DNA from: Bacteroidaceae bacterium
Lineage (GTDB): Bacteria > Bacteroidota > Bacteroidia > Bacteroidales > Bacteroidaceae
DNA: 33,519 nt
Direction: 5' to 3'
Assembly (NCBI GenBank): GCA_017541025.1
Contig: JAFXZY010000029.1
Span: forward strand, 1-33,519
Shown here: positions 1 to 8,042 of the stretch, in pieces
Position numbering within the stretch: position 1 is the stretch's first letter
Layout of the letters: each line of letters begins with the position of its first letter
Program-made: the position numbers and the translations under genes
The notes under the pieces: model-generated
Seen by the model: only the letters and a program-made list of their open reading frames with translations
Databases searched by the model: none
Told to the model about the DNA's origin: nothing

Positions 1-542
1 CCAAACATCTCGATAAATTGCGATTTCACCATTTCGTCGGTGGCCGCAAGGAGTTTCTTGTATGACTCTTTGAGACGATACGCTGCCCATAGTTTTTCGG
101 CAAGAATCTTTTGCTCATCCAAAGTTGGAAGAGGAAACTCATAGTTTTTAAGATGCTCCCACTTAACACGTGGTGACAAAGAACCGGCTGAACCTTGCAT
201 GGCGTAGTCAAAGAAACGATCATTTTGAATGATGAAAGGTAATAACTCTGGAATTATACCTTCTGTCGCTTCAATTACTGTTATATCACCAGAACAGATT
301 CCGTCGCAAGGAGCAACGACTGCTTTGCGAAGATATACACGCCGACGACCAAGAAGTATTTGCCCTTTCTGAAATTTCTTTGAGAAGGTATGCTCAATAT
401 CTATATCCCAATTTCGAAGCTCTATTTCTCCTGGAATGAGATGCTCTAATCCGACAATAGGAGTTCCCAGTTGCTCACCACTCCAAGTTTGCCTGCATTC
501 GTGGGCAACCTCGCCTAACTTAACTGTTCTATTTATGCTCAT
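1..542 (-). CDS. hsdS: Type I restriction-modification specificity subunit HsdS, C-terminus outside window
   Basis: About 180 codons run from an ATG at 542-540 to the left edge with no stop, so the gene is partial. HsdS recognises the DNA target for the methylase and nuclease complex. The product starts MSINRTVKLGEVAHECRQ and includes a target-recognition-domain-like half (GQILLGRRRVYLRKAVV, then CDGICSGDITVIEA). It then enters the typical central helix PLPTLDEQKILAEKL ending near QFIEMFG, which usually precedes the second recognition domain. The start codon overlaps the hsdM stop as ATGA, indicating translational coupling. Only the first recognition half is visible, so neither target sequence nor integrity of the second half can be judged. 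Confidence 0.9.
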   Translation of the reverse strand, partial: MSINRTVKLGEVAHECRQTWSGEQLGTPIVGLEHLIPGEIELRNWDIDIEHTFSKKFQKGQILLGRRRVYLRKAVVAPCDGICSGDITVIEATEGIIPELLPFIIQNDRFFDYAMQGSAGSLSPRVKWEHLKNYEFPLPTLDEQKILAEKLWAAYRLKESYKKLLAATDEMVKSQFIEMF

Positions 543-2074
543 GCCCCTATCAATTTTATAAACAGGTTGTATTCAATCAAAGTATCTTCGCTAATTTTCT
601 TCCAAACAGACAAAGATTCGTCAATGTTTGTTTGAACATTATCATACAGGCTGGAGTATGCATAAAGCGAAATGTTTAGATTGTAATCTTTTCCCGCAAT
701 AAGGTCTTTTGTAACCAACTTGCTATATCCTTCTATTTCGGAGGAAGAATGGTATATTTTTGTTATCTTATCAATATGCTCAGGAAGCAGCTTGCTTTCG
801 GCGTTCTGCCTAACAACATCGTTAATAGCATTTATCATAAGGATTTTACCTCTGCGCTCAATAGGCTTACAATTCGAGCAAATGATAATACATGCTTCCA
901 TTGGTGAATTATAAAAAAGGTTTGGACCAAGACCTATGACACAATCAATAGCATCCGATTCAACCAATTTTCTACGGAGCTCTTTTTCCTCGTCACGGAA
1001 AAGGACACCATGAGGGAGAAGAGTTGCACTTCTGCCTTTATAATCATTCATAGAAGCAATAATATGCTGGATAAATGCATAGTCAGCACGTCCTTGTGGC
1101 GGTGTTCCAAGGAAGTTACGTCCCCATTTGTCATTCATGAACGCTTCACGGTTCCACGTCTTTATGCTATATGGTGGATTGGCCAACACAATATCGAACT
1201 TGCGCAGCTTACTTCCATCCACGAAGGCGGGATGTGCGAGAGTATCTTCACGAACAATACTGAAGTCTTCAACTCCATTGAGATATAGATTCATTCGAGC
1301 GATGGAAGAAGTAAGCGCATTAATCTCCTGCCCGAAGACTTTCACTCCTTGCCAAGGTTCTCCCTTTTGTCGAAGAAAGTCAAGACACTTAACAAGCATA
1401 CCACCAGAGCCACAAGTGGGGTCGTAAATGCTTTCCTCTGGCTTTGGCTGCAAAATCTCTGCCATCAACGTGACCACCGTGCGGTTGGTGTAGAACTCCT
1501 GAGCCGTATTGCCAGCATCATCGGCAAACTTACCTACGAGGTATTCGTATGCCTGTCCCATCTCATCTGCTGGGCAGTGAGCAAGGCTGAGGTTATAGCG
1601 AGAGAAATCTTCAATCAGCGAAGTGATAATGTGGTCAGGCATTTTTGCCTTGTTCGTCCATCCATCTTTAGGACCGAATATACCATCAAGTCCACCGATG
1701 ATGCGACCGTCAGCCTCTTCGCCAGGGTTTGCCTGCTCTATGGCTATGAAGGCTTCAACAAGACGTTGTCCGACATTCTCGGTCACTTCACGCACGTCAT
1801 TCCAATGTGCACCTTCAGGAATGCGGATGGCCAGTTCTTCTGCCTGCATATGGGCATAATCCTCGCCACCTTCACAGACGAAATCATGAAACTGTTCGTC
1901 ATAGACATCGCTAATGCGCTTGAAGAACAGCAGTGGGAAAATGTATTCTTTGTACCCAGCTGCGTCTATCTGTCCGCGCAAACGGGTGGCAGCTCCCCAT
2001 AGAAACGATTTCAAATCGTCGAGGGAAATCTGTTCGTCTGCTCCTAGATATTTTGTATTCTTATGCTCTTCCAT
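539..2074 (-). CDS. hsdM: Type I restriction-modification DNA methyltransferase subunit HsdM (copy 1, adjacent to hsdS)
   Basis: A 511-residue N6-adenine methyltransferase of the HsdM family. It has an N-terminal helical HsdM domain (about 15-165) and then the methylase domain. The SAM-binding motif DPTCGSGG is at about 218-225 and the catalytic motif NPPY at about 299-302. Where family members commonly have FYTPR, this copy has FYTNR (about 194-198). The gene starts 4 nt after the second hsdM gene and its stop overlaps the hsdS start, so it belongs to a tight regulator-hsdM-hsdM-hsdS cluster. Both catalytic motifs are intact, so it should be active. The C-terminal 60 residues differ clearly from copy 2, which may reflect different contacts with HsdS (inference). 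Confidence 0.92.
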   Translation of the reverse strand: MEEHKNTKYLGADEQISLDDLKSFLWGAATRLRGQIDAAGYKEYIFPLLFFKRISDVYDEQFHDFVCEGGEDYAHMQAEELAIRIPEGAHWNDVREVTENVGQRLVEAFIAIEQANPGEEADGRIIGGLDGIFGPKDGWTNKAKMPDHIITSLIEDFSRYNLSLAHCPADEMGQAYEYLVGKFADDAGNTAQEFYTNRTVVTLMAEILQPKPEESIYDPTCGSGGMLVKCLDFLRQKGEPWQGVKVFGQEINALTSSIARMNLYLNGVEDFSIVREDTLAHPAFVDGSKLRKFDIVLANPPYSIKTWNREAFMNDKWGRNFLGTPPQGRADYAFIQHIIASMNDYKGRSATLLPHGVLFRDEEKELRRKLVESDAIDCVIGLGPNLFYNSPMEACIIICSNCKPIERRGKILMINAINDVVRQNAESKLLPEHIDKITKIYHSSSEIEGYSKLVTKDLIAGKDYNLNISLYAYSSLYDNVQTNIDESLSVWKKISEDTLIEYNLFIKLIGA

Positions 2075-2078
2075 CTGA

Positions 2079-3614
2079 CTATACGTTTATGATTCTTTTA
2101 AATTCTGCCTCACGAAGCATTACTTCCTCATAGGCAGCCTTAAACTCAGCAAGCACCTCAGCGTAGGGCTTAATAGCTTCACGGTGGTACTGCACATATT
2201 TGTTGGGCGAAAGGTCGTAGCCTTTCGCAGCAATCTCTTCGAGCGTAACTACCTGAGAGAAGTCTTCCACATTCTCGTAGTTCTCATACAATTCAAAGAG
2301 GCGGTCAACATCCTTTTGTTCAAGAATGTTCTGAGCGCGTTTCTGTGTCAATATCTTCGTGCCATCAACCATAAGCACGCGAGCACTATGTGCAGCTGGT
2401 TTCATTTTGCGGATAATAAGGAAGCACGGTGAAAGCCCTGTTCCGTAGAAGAGTTTGTCACCCAATGTGACAACAGCTTCTACCATATCGCTCTTCACCA
2501 ACTTCTCTCGGATGCGTCCTTCTTCGTTACCACGGAAGAGTACACCTTGTGGCATCACCACAGCCATACGGCCATTGCCTGGAGCCATCGATGCAATCAT
2601 GTGCTGAATCCAGGCGTAATCACCGCAAGAGTCGCTGGGTGTACCCCAGATGTTACGTCCATACTTATCGGATGACCATTCCACCGAACCCCATTTCTCC
2701 AAGGAGAAGGGCGGATTAGCAATCACACTGTCGAACTTGGCCACTTCGCCGCCTTGTAGGATTTTCGGATTGCGGAGTGTGTCACCCTGCATGATGTTGA
2801 AATCACTGGCACCATGCAGGAAAAGGTTCATCTTTGCGATGGCAGAGTTGACAACGTTCTTTTCCTGACCGAAGATGTTTCCACAACAAAGACTACTATG
2901 ATTCATGTGGTGGACAGCCTCTATAAGCATACCACCAGAACCGCAAGCAGGGTCGTAAACGCTTTCACCTGGTTGAGGATCGAGGATGCGTACAAGTAAT
3001 TGTACCACGGAACGAGGAGTATAGAACTCACCTGCCTTTGCCTTTGAGTCATCAGCAAATTTCTTCAGCAAGATTTCGTAGGCATCGCCCATCAGGTCGG
3101 TAGGATAGTCTTTGTTTCCCAATTTGCGAGTGCTCAGATGCTCAATAAGGTCACGTATCTTTCCGTCAGAAAGGTTCTTCTTGTCCGTCCATTTCTGAGC
3201 ACTGAACATACTAAGCACACCATAAAGCGTATCAGGGTTGGCCAGCTCTATACCACGCATAGCACCAACGATGGCCGCACCAAGATTCTCAGTACGTTCA
3301 CGTACATCCTGCCAATGGCAACCATCTGGAATGACAAAGCGGTGCTGCTCTGGCAATGCTGCATATTCTTCATCACCGCCACTTTCTTCCAAAGCCGTTT
3401 CGGTCTCTTCATCATACACATCAGAGATGCGCTTGTAGTAGAGAATCGGAGTTATATAATCTTTGAAGTTGTCCTGACTCACAGGCCCACGAATAATATT
3501 GCACGCCTCAAACAGGAAGTTATACAGGTTCTGTACACCTTCCAGTTTCAGTTCTTGTGCGGTCTTGGTCGTATCAAAGAGATCTGATGACTTTATTTTT
3601 GTTTTCTTTGCCAT
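2079..3614 (-). CDS. hsdM: Type I restriction-modification DNA methyltransferase subunit HsdM (copy 2)
   Basis: A second full-length HsdM, also 511 residues and clearly homologous but not identical to copy 1 (shared KRISDVYDE, GSGGML, MNL.L.G, LFY). It carries DPACGSGG at about 221-228, NPPF at about 300-303 and the canonical GEFYTPR at about 195-201. Type I systems usually have one hsdM gene whose product forms an M2S dimer; two intact paralogues in tandem suggest an M1M2S heteromer or a fused remnant of two systems (inference). Its ATG overlaps the stop of the upstream XRE regulator by one base (TAATG), so the regulator and methylase are probably made from one transcript. Confidence 0.9.
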   Translation of the reverse strand: MAKKTKIKSSDLFDTTKTAQELKLEGVQNLYNFLFEACNIIRGPVSQDNFKDYITPILYYKRISDVYDEETETALEESGGDEEYAALPEQHRFVIPDGCHWQDVRERTENLGAAIVGAMRGIELANPDTLYGVLSMFSAQKWTDKKNLSDGKIRDLIEHLSTRKLGNKDYPTDLMGDAYEILLKKFADDSKAKAGEFYTPRSVVQLLVRILDPQPGESVYDPACGSGGMLIEAVHHMNHSSLCCGNIFGQEKNVVNSAIAKMNLFLHGASDFNIMQGDTLRNPKILQGGEVAKFDSVIANPPFSLEKWGSVEWSSDKYGRNIWGTPSDSCGDYAWIQHMIASMAPGNGRMAVVMPQGVLFRGNEEGRIREKLVKSDMVEAVVTLGDKLFYGTGLSPCFLIIRKMKPAAHSARVLMVDGTKILTQKRAQNILEQKDVDRLFELYENYENVEDFSQVVTLEEIAAKGYDLSPNKYVQYHREAIKPYAEVLAEFKAAYEEVMLREAEFKRIINV

Positions 3615-3820
3615 TATTCTAAGGGACGAACCAAATCATTAACGTTAACTTCTAACACTTTTGCTATTAGCAATAGCATCTCCAAATTAGGTTGCGTTGT
3701 ATTCGTCACCCACTTGGAAATGGTTGCTTGGTCTTTACCTAATTGCTCAGCCAGCCATTTATTACTTTTGTCTTTTTCGGCTAAAACGACCTTAATTCGG
3801 TTGAGATGCTTACTGTCCAT
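3614..3820 (-). CDS. Small XRE-family helix-turn-helix regulator of the Type I locus
   Basis: A 68-residue single-domain HTH protein beginning MDSKHLNRIKVVLAEK. The recognition segment KWLAEQLGKDQATISKW is a classic XRE/Cro fold, followed by PNLEMLLLIAKVLEVNVNDL. A longer in-frame extension upstream to 3928 exists, but it adds a poorly conserved Phe/Tyr/Ile/Cys-rich leader and would run through the promoter element, so the ATG at 3820 is preferred. Its stop overlaps the next hsdM start. Position and size resemble controller (C) proteins of restriction systems, so it probably controls timing of the hsd genes, perhaps autoregulating (inference). Confidence 0.82.
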   Translation of the reverse strand: MDSKHLNRIKVVLAEKDKSNKWLAEQLGKDQATISKWVTNTTQPNLEMLLLIAKVLEVNVNDLVRPLE

Positions 3821-3845
3821 ATTATATATAATGTATATTCGATTA

Positions 3846-3853
3846 CAAAGGTA
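3846..3853 (-). promoter_or_regulatory. Bacteroidales -7 box for the XRE-hsd operon
   Basis: On the minus strand TACCTTTG matches the TAnnTTTG -7 consensus, about 26 nt upstream of the XRE ATG. No good TTTG -33 box was found at the expected 19-20 bp spacing. Confidence 0.55.
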
Positions 3854-4084
3854 CTGTTTTTTTGCCAAATATATTCTCTTTATGGATAAAAATAAACAAA
3901 AGCCGCAAAATATTTGAAGAAAACGCAAAAAAGGAAACTTAGAAATGCAACAATCATGGGAAAATATGCTTTTTTAGCAAAAACATTTCTTGAACTCACA
4001 AAAAAAATCACTCTACGTTTCAGAAGGTTACGAAGGGTCACTTTCGCTTCAAAAAGGTCACCTGAAGGTCACCAAGAAAAGAAA

Positions 4085-4113
4085 AAGCACTTGCGAGAAA
4101 CTCGTAAGTGCTT
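4085..4113 (-). terminator. Intrinsic terminator downstream of tRNA-Met
   Basis: Inverted repeat AAGCACTT...AAGTGCTT extended by CGAG/CTCG with an AAA/TTT loop; read on the minus strand it is followed directly by a T-rich tract (TTTTTCTTTTC). It lies 12 nt past the 3' end of the tRNA gene. Confidence 0.8.
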
Positions 4114-4124
4114 GATTTTTAGTG

Positions 4125-4198
4125 TGGACCAGCTTGGGCTTGAACCAAGGACCTCCAGATTATGAGTCTGTTGCTCTAACCAACTGAGCTACAAGTCC
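4125..4198 (-). tRNA. tRNA-Met (anticodon CAT), probably elongator
   Basis: A 74-nt cloverleaf on the minus strand: acceptor beginning GGACTTG and ending GGTCCA, D-arm AGCTCAGTTGGTTAGAGC, anticodon loop CTCATAA with anticodon CAT, T-arm with GGTTCAAGCCC. No CCA is encoded. The anticodon stem lacks the three consecutive G:C pairs of initiator tRNA, so elongator Met is preferred; a tRNA-Ile read by lysidine-modified CAT cannot be fully excluded. Confidence 0.9.
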
Positions 4199-4227
4199 AG
4201 TGCATCCATATATTTGGTTTGCGGGTG

Positions 4228-4259
4228 CAAAAGTAGATATTTCTGATGAATTATCCAAA
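4228..4259 (-). promoter_or_regulatory. Promoter of tRNA-Met
   Basis: Minus-strand TTTG (4259-4256), 20-bp spacer, TACTTTTG (4235-4228): an exact match to the Bacteroidetes -33/-7 promoter, about 30 nt upstream of the tRNA 5' end. It is divergent from the ribF promoter, with 15 bp between them. Confidence 0.8.
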
Positions 4260-4274
4260 TGTGAAGCGGAAAAA

Positions 4275-4306
4275 TTTGGTCAGCAAAGTATATTTACCTA
4301 TTTTTG
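4275..4306 (+). promoter_or_regulatory. Promoter of ribF
   Basis: TTTG (4275-4278), 20-bp spacer, TATTTTTG (4299-4306), followed 15 nt later by the ribF ATG. The 5' leader would therefore be only about 8-10 nt. The possible TTG start at 4304 lies inside the -7 box, which argues for the ATG at 4322. Confidence 0.78.
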
Positions 4307-4321
4307 CAGCTTGGAAGGAAA

Positions 4322-5206
4322 ATGAGGTACGTAGCAACAATAGGTTTTTTCGATGGTGTTCACCGTGGGCACCAATGTTTGGTAAGTCAGGTCTGTGAAC
4401 TTGCCCGCAAATTGCAGTGTGCCTCTATGATTGTCACGTTCGACCGTCATCCGCGTCAGGTGCTTCATGCTGACTACGTTCCCCAGTTACTCTCAACTTA
4501 TGAAGAAAAAAAAGCTCTCTTGACAACCACTGGTATTGACAGATTGGAGATGTTGCCTTTTACGGAGGAACTGAGTCGTCTTACTGCATTGGAGTTTATG
4601 CAGCAGGTGCTGACTGTTAAGTTTCATGTTCAGACTTTGGTAATGGGTTACGACCATCGTTTTGGTTGTGGAGGCGGTACCTTCACTGAATATGTAGAGT
4701 GGGGGAAACTGGTTGGTATTGATGTCGTTTTGGCCCACGAGTTGGAAGAGGAAAAGGTCAGCAGCAGTGTTATCCGACGCCTGTTGGGTGAGGGGAAAAT
4801 AAGACAAGCCAACCATTTCCTGGGTTACGAATACAACCTGCATGGTAAAGTTGTTACAGGGCATCAGGTGGGGAGGAATATTGGTTTCCCTACGGCCAAC
4901 ATAATGGCCCCGAAAGACAAACTTCTTCCCGCTTGTGGGGTGTACGCTGTTAGAGCCATGGTTAATGATTCTTCTTATAATGGCATGCTGTGCATTGGGC
5001 ACAGACCAACGTTGAACAATGGAGATGAGCTGTCTGTCGAAGTCAATCTTTTTGGATTCAACGGAGATTTATATGGCCGGGAGATTTCGGTAAGCTTTGT
5101 AGATCGTCTGCGCGATGAACAATCTTTTCCCTCAGTCGAGGCGCTTCAGCGACAATTGGAACAGGACGCCTTTCATGCACAGGATATTCTCTCCAAAGTG
5201 GTATGA
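4322..5206 (+). CDS. ribF: Bifunctional riboflavin kinase / FAD synthetase
   Basis: A 294-residue cytosolic enzyme that phosphorylates riboflavin to FMN and adenylylates FMN to FAD. The N-terminal FAD synthetase (nucleotidyltransferase) domain shows GFFDGVHRGH at 8-17, TFDRHPRQV near 42 and the VSSSVIRRLL motif near 155. The C-terminal riboflavin kinase domain shows GRNIGFPTANI (Mg-ATP binding) and NGDELSVEVNLF. Length is normal for the family. The ATG at 4322 is chosen because the upstream TTG lies in the promoter and the protein then begins right at the conserved beta strand. The stop overlaps the next gene as ATGA. Confidence 0.95.
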   Translation: MRYVATIGFFDGVHRGHQCLVSQVCELARKLQCASMIVTFDRHPRQVLHADYVPQLLSTYEEKKALLTTTGIDRLEMLPFTEELSRLTALEFMQQVLTVKFHVQTLVMGYDHRFGCGGGTFTEYVEWGKLVGIDVVLAHELEEEKVSSSVIRRLLGEGKIRQANHFLGYEYNLHGKVVTGHQVGRNIGFPTANIMAPKDKLLPACGVYAVRAMVNDSSYNGMLCIGHRPTLNNGDELSVEVNLFGFNGDLYGREISVSFVDRLRDEQSFPSVEALQRQLEQDAFHAQDILSKVV

Positions 5207-6378
5207 CCAATACCGAATTCATAGTTCAACACAAATCAGACGACGTTCGCAAACTGGCGCTTGGAAAGGTGCCGGAAGGAATAGATCTGCCTTTCTGCCT
5301 GCAGCAGATAGAAGGTTGGCAGTTAGCCTGTAAAAAGATACCCCAGTGGGCTGGAACGGACGGATTGTTATATCCGCCGCATCTCTCTATGGAGCAGTGC
5401 AGCAGCGAAAAAACGGCACTTTATAAAAAACAACTTGTACAGCGTGTTTTATGCGATGAATTGGAACAAATGGTCGATCTGACCGGAGGCTTCGGAATCG
5501 ATTTCAGCTATATGGCCCCTTTGTTCCGCAAGGCTGTTTACATAGAGCGGCAAGAGACCCTTTGCCAGATAGCCCGACATAACTTTAATCTATTGGGTTT
5601 GCATCATGTCGGGGTGAGACAATCGCAGGCAGAAGACGAACTTGCTCAAATAAATAATGTATCCCTAATATATGTTGATCCCGCCCGAAGGGACAGTAAA
5701 GGCAGAAAGGTAGTGCTGTTAGAAGATTGTCAGCCTAACGTCATCTGTTTGCAAGACGAACTGCTTAAGCGGGCAAAAGTTGTATTACTGAAACTCTCGC
5801 CTATGCTTGAGATACGCCATGCTTTGCTTCAGCTGCATAATGTTCGCGAGGTGCATGTGGTAAGTGTGGATGGCGAGTGTAAGGAACTGCTGTTGGTGAT
5901 GCATCAACAAGATATCCCATTCCGTTATAATTGTGTGAACCTTTCCGGCACACGACAAGAAACTGTTGTGCCTGACACATGGCCCAGTCCTGTTATTTGC
6001 GAGAAAGAGAAAACCTTCTTGTACGAACCTAACGCTTCGATTCTTAAAGCTGGTGTACAAGATGCACTTTGCGAACAGTTCGGGGTAGAGAAACTGCATC
6101 CATTCAGTCATTTGTTCACATCTGAGGAGCTTATCGCAAGCTTCCCGGGCAGGTCTTTCCGCATTTTAGGCAGGAGCGATTTCAGTAAGCAGGGGCTCAG
6201 AACTTTGCTCTCTGGAGTCAAGCAAGCCAACCTGACAGTAAGGAACTTTCCTGCCAGTGTTCAGGAACTTCGTAAGAAGTTGAAACTGAGCGATGGAGGC
6301 AACTTTTATTTGTTTGCTACCACGTTGAAAGACGAATCTCATGTCCTTTTGCTATGCGAGAAAGCAAAAATTGACTAA
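5203..6378 (+). CDS. Class I SAM-dependent methyltransferase with THUMP-like domain
   Basis: A 391-residue protein that resembles the THUMP-like-domain methyltransferase family common in Bacteroidetes. A helical N-terminal section (about 1-85) is followed by the SAM-binding motif VDLTGGFGID (91-100), the acidic IERQ strand end near 115, YVDPARRDSKGRK near 158 and LKLSPMLEI near 198. The C-terminal part (about 300-391) has FRILGRSDFSKQGLRTLL and NLTVRNFPASVQELRKKL, which fits the THUMP-like region. The substrate is not known from sequence; RNA is likely by analogy to THUMP proteins. It overlaps ribF by 4 nt, suggesting co-translation. Confidence 0.85.
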   Translation: MTNTEFIVQHKSDDVRKLALGKVPEGIDLPFCLQQIEGWQLACKKIPQWAGTDGLLYPPHLSMEQCSSEKTALYKKQLVQRVLCDELEQMVDLTGGFGIDFSYMAPLFRKAVYIERQETLCQIARHNFNLLGLHHVGVRQSQAEDELAQINNVSLIYVDPARRDSKGRKVVLLEDCQPNVICLQDELLKRAKVVLLKLSPMLEIRHALLQLHNVREVHVVSVDGECKELLLVMHQQDIPFRYNCVNLSGTRQETVVPDTWPSPVICEKEKTFLYEPNASILKAGVQDALCEQFGVEKLHPFSHLFTSEELIASFPGRSFRILGRSDFSKQGLRTLLSGVKQANLTVRNFPASVQELRKKLKLSDGGNFYLFATTLKDESHVLLLCEKAKID

Positions 6379-6426
6379 ATTTGCTATTTTTGCTTTTTCT
6401 TGTTACATTTGTTTGATTATTTTTGC

Positions 6427-6434
6427 TATATTTG
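6427..6434 (+). promoter_or_regulatory. Candidate -7 box for the carbohydrate cluster
   Basis: TATATTTG matches TAnnTTTG, 38 nt upstream of the oxidoreductase ATG. The surrounding region (6370-6434) has several TTTG/TTTTG strings, but none at the usual 19-20 bp spacing, so the -33 box is uncertain. Confidence 0.45.
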
Positions 6435-6472
6435 CACCAAGAAACAAATCAAAACCACTAAATAACCTAATT

Positions 6473-7900
6473 ATGTCTACAAGAAGAGATTTTTTAAAAG
6501 GTATGGGTATTGCAACCGCTGGTTTGACCTTGGCTCCAGGTGATTTATTTGCAGCCAAGAAGAAAACACAACCCGCTCCTGCACCTAAGAGTGACAAAGT
6601 GAAGATTGCCTACATTGGTATCGGTAATCGTGGTCAGCAGAACATTGATGAGTTTGCCAAAACCAATATGGTGGATGTTGTAGCTCTTTGCGATGTTGAC
6701 CTGCAGGGTAAACAGTGCCAGAAGGTGCTGAATATGTATCCCAATGCAAAGCGCTTCACAGATTTCCGTAAACTTTTCGACGAGTATTCCGACCATTTTG
6801 ATGCCGTTGCAGTAAGTGTGCCCGACCATACGCATTTCTTCGTCTGCATGGCCGCCATGAAGCATGGCAAGCATGTTTATTGCGAGAAGCCCCTCATTCG
6901 TACTTTCCAGGAAGGCGAAATTCTCATAGAGATGGCCAACCGTCATCCCGAACTTGCTACTCAGGTTGGTAACCAGGGCCATTCAGAAGGTAACTATTTC
7001 CAGTTCAAGGCTTGGATGGAAGCAGGTATCATCAAGGATGTTACCAAGGTTGTCGCCCACATGAATAACGACCGTCGTTGGCATAAGTACGATTGGAATA
7101 TGACCAAGATGCCCGAGGGCGATCCTATCCCCGAAGGTATGGACTACGATACATGGCACGGAGGAATCCGTTACCATAACTACAGCAAGCTTTATCATCA
7201 GGGCGACTGGCGCAGCTGGTACGACTTTGGTATGGGGGCTTTGGGAGACTGGGGCGCTCACCTCTTGGATACCGCCCATGAGTTCCTACAGTTAGGCTTG
7301 CCTTACGAAATCAACATGAAGTATGCCAAGAACCACAACGAGTTCTTCTACCCGTTCTCAAGTACTATCGAGTTCCGTTTCGGTGCCCGTGGCAATATGC
7401 CTCCCTGTGATGTAATATGGTACGATGGTGTAGATAACCAGCCTCCATTGCCAGCAGGTTATGGTGAGAGCAAGTTGGCCGACGGTATCCCTGCCAGCGG
7501 TCAGGGCGAGTACACCAACCAGAAACTGAACCCCGGTAAGATTATCTACGGACGCGACCTTACCTTCAAGGGTGCCAGTCATGGTAGCACGTTGGAGATT
7601 ATCCCCAAGGAGAAGGCCGAGGCTATGAAGGACAAACTTCCCGTTGTTCCCAAGAGTCCCAGCAACCATTATGTAAACTTCCTGCGTGCTTGTCAGGGAA
7701 CAGAAAAGACCCGTTCTCCTTTCCAGATTGCAGGTGTGCTGTGCCAGGTCTTCTGTCTGGGTGTTATCGCTCAGCGCCTGAACACTCAGTTGTTCTTCGA
7801 CCCACGTACCAAGAAGTTTACCAACAACGAGTTTGCTAACGCTATGCTCTCTGGCATGCCTCCTCGCAGAGGTTGGGAAGAGTTCTATAAGATAGATTAA
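6473..7900 (+). CDS. Tat-exported Gfo/Idh/MocA family oxidoreductase
   Basis: A 475-residue NAD(P)-dependent sugar oxidoreductase. The start is the ATG at 6473, because the protein then opens with a twin-arginine signal (RRDFLKG at 4-10, hydrophobic segment ATAGLTLAPG); the upstream in-frame extension is junk-like and crosses the promoter. The Rossmann motif is IGIGNRG (about 48-54), followed by CDVD and the family hallmark CEKP with Lys at about 139. The Tat signal means it is exported folded with its cofactor. It is followed by a DUF1080 protein. In Bacteroides, such oxidoreductase/DUF1080 pairs oxidise glycosides at C3 and then cleave the keto-sugar, so a similar periplasmic role is likely here (family knowledge plus context). 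Confidence 0.9.
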   Translation: MSTRRDFLKGMGIATAGLTLAPGDLFAAKKKTQPAPAPKSDKVKIAYIGIGNRGQQNIDEFAKTNMVDVVALCDVDLQGKQCQKVLNMYPNAKRFTDFRKLFDEYSDHFDAVAVSVPDHTHFFVCMAAMKHGKHVYCEKPLIRTFQEGEILIEMANRHPELATQVGNQGHSEGNYFQFKAWMEAGIIKDVTKVVAHMNNDRRWHKYDWNMTKMPEGDPIPEGMDYDTWHGGIRYHNYSKLYHQGDWRSWYDFGMGALGDWGAHLLDTAHEFLQLGLPYEINMKYAKNHNEFFYPFSSTIEFRFGARGNMPPCDVIWYDGVDNQPPLPAGYGESKLADGIPASGQGEYTNQKLNPGKIIYGRDLTFKGASHGSTLEIIPKEKAEAMKDKLPVVPKSPSNHYVNFLRACQGTEKTRSPFQIAGVLCQVFCLGVIAQRLNTQLFFDPRTKKFTNNEFANAMLSGMPPRRGWEEFYKID

Positions 7901-7901
7901 C

Positions 7902-7954
7902 GTCCCTCTCCAACCCCTAGCCCCTCCTCCCCCAAATGGGAGGTGGGGAAGTCC
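7902..7954. repeat. GC-rich palindromic repeat, left arm in intergenic region
   Basis: CCCTCTCC..CCCCTAGCCCCTCC..CCCCCAAATGGG lies directly after the oxidoreductase stop. It is the inverted partner of the repeat at 7999-8040 and belongs to the same family found inside gltB, dapL and dapF. Confidence 0.8.
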
Positions 7955-7998
7955 AAAGTAAGTAAGAGAAATTAATAAACTGCCAAGCCCCTGTTAGC

Positions 7999-8040
7999 AG
8001 TTCCTTCCCATTTGGGGGAGGGTTAGGGAGAGGGGCCGAG
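7999..8040. repeat. GC-rich palindromic repeat, right arm in intergenic region
   Basis: CCCATTTGGGGGAGGG followed by TTAGGGAGAGGGG ends 2 nt before the DUF1080 start codon. Together with the left arm it brackets a 44-bp AT-richer core and could fold into a long hairpin in the mRNA between the two genes. Confidence 0.8.
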
Positions 8041-8042
8041 TT

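Noticed and set aside
3914-4165. An 83-codon plus-strand frame ending in DQLGLEPRTSRL.
   Set aside because: Its end is the well-known artefact of translating a tRNA gene from the opposite strand; the rest covers a promoter, repeats and a terminator.
4304-4321. Alternative TTG start for ribF.
   Set aside because: It falls within the -7 promoter box and adds residues outside the conserved domain.
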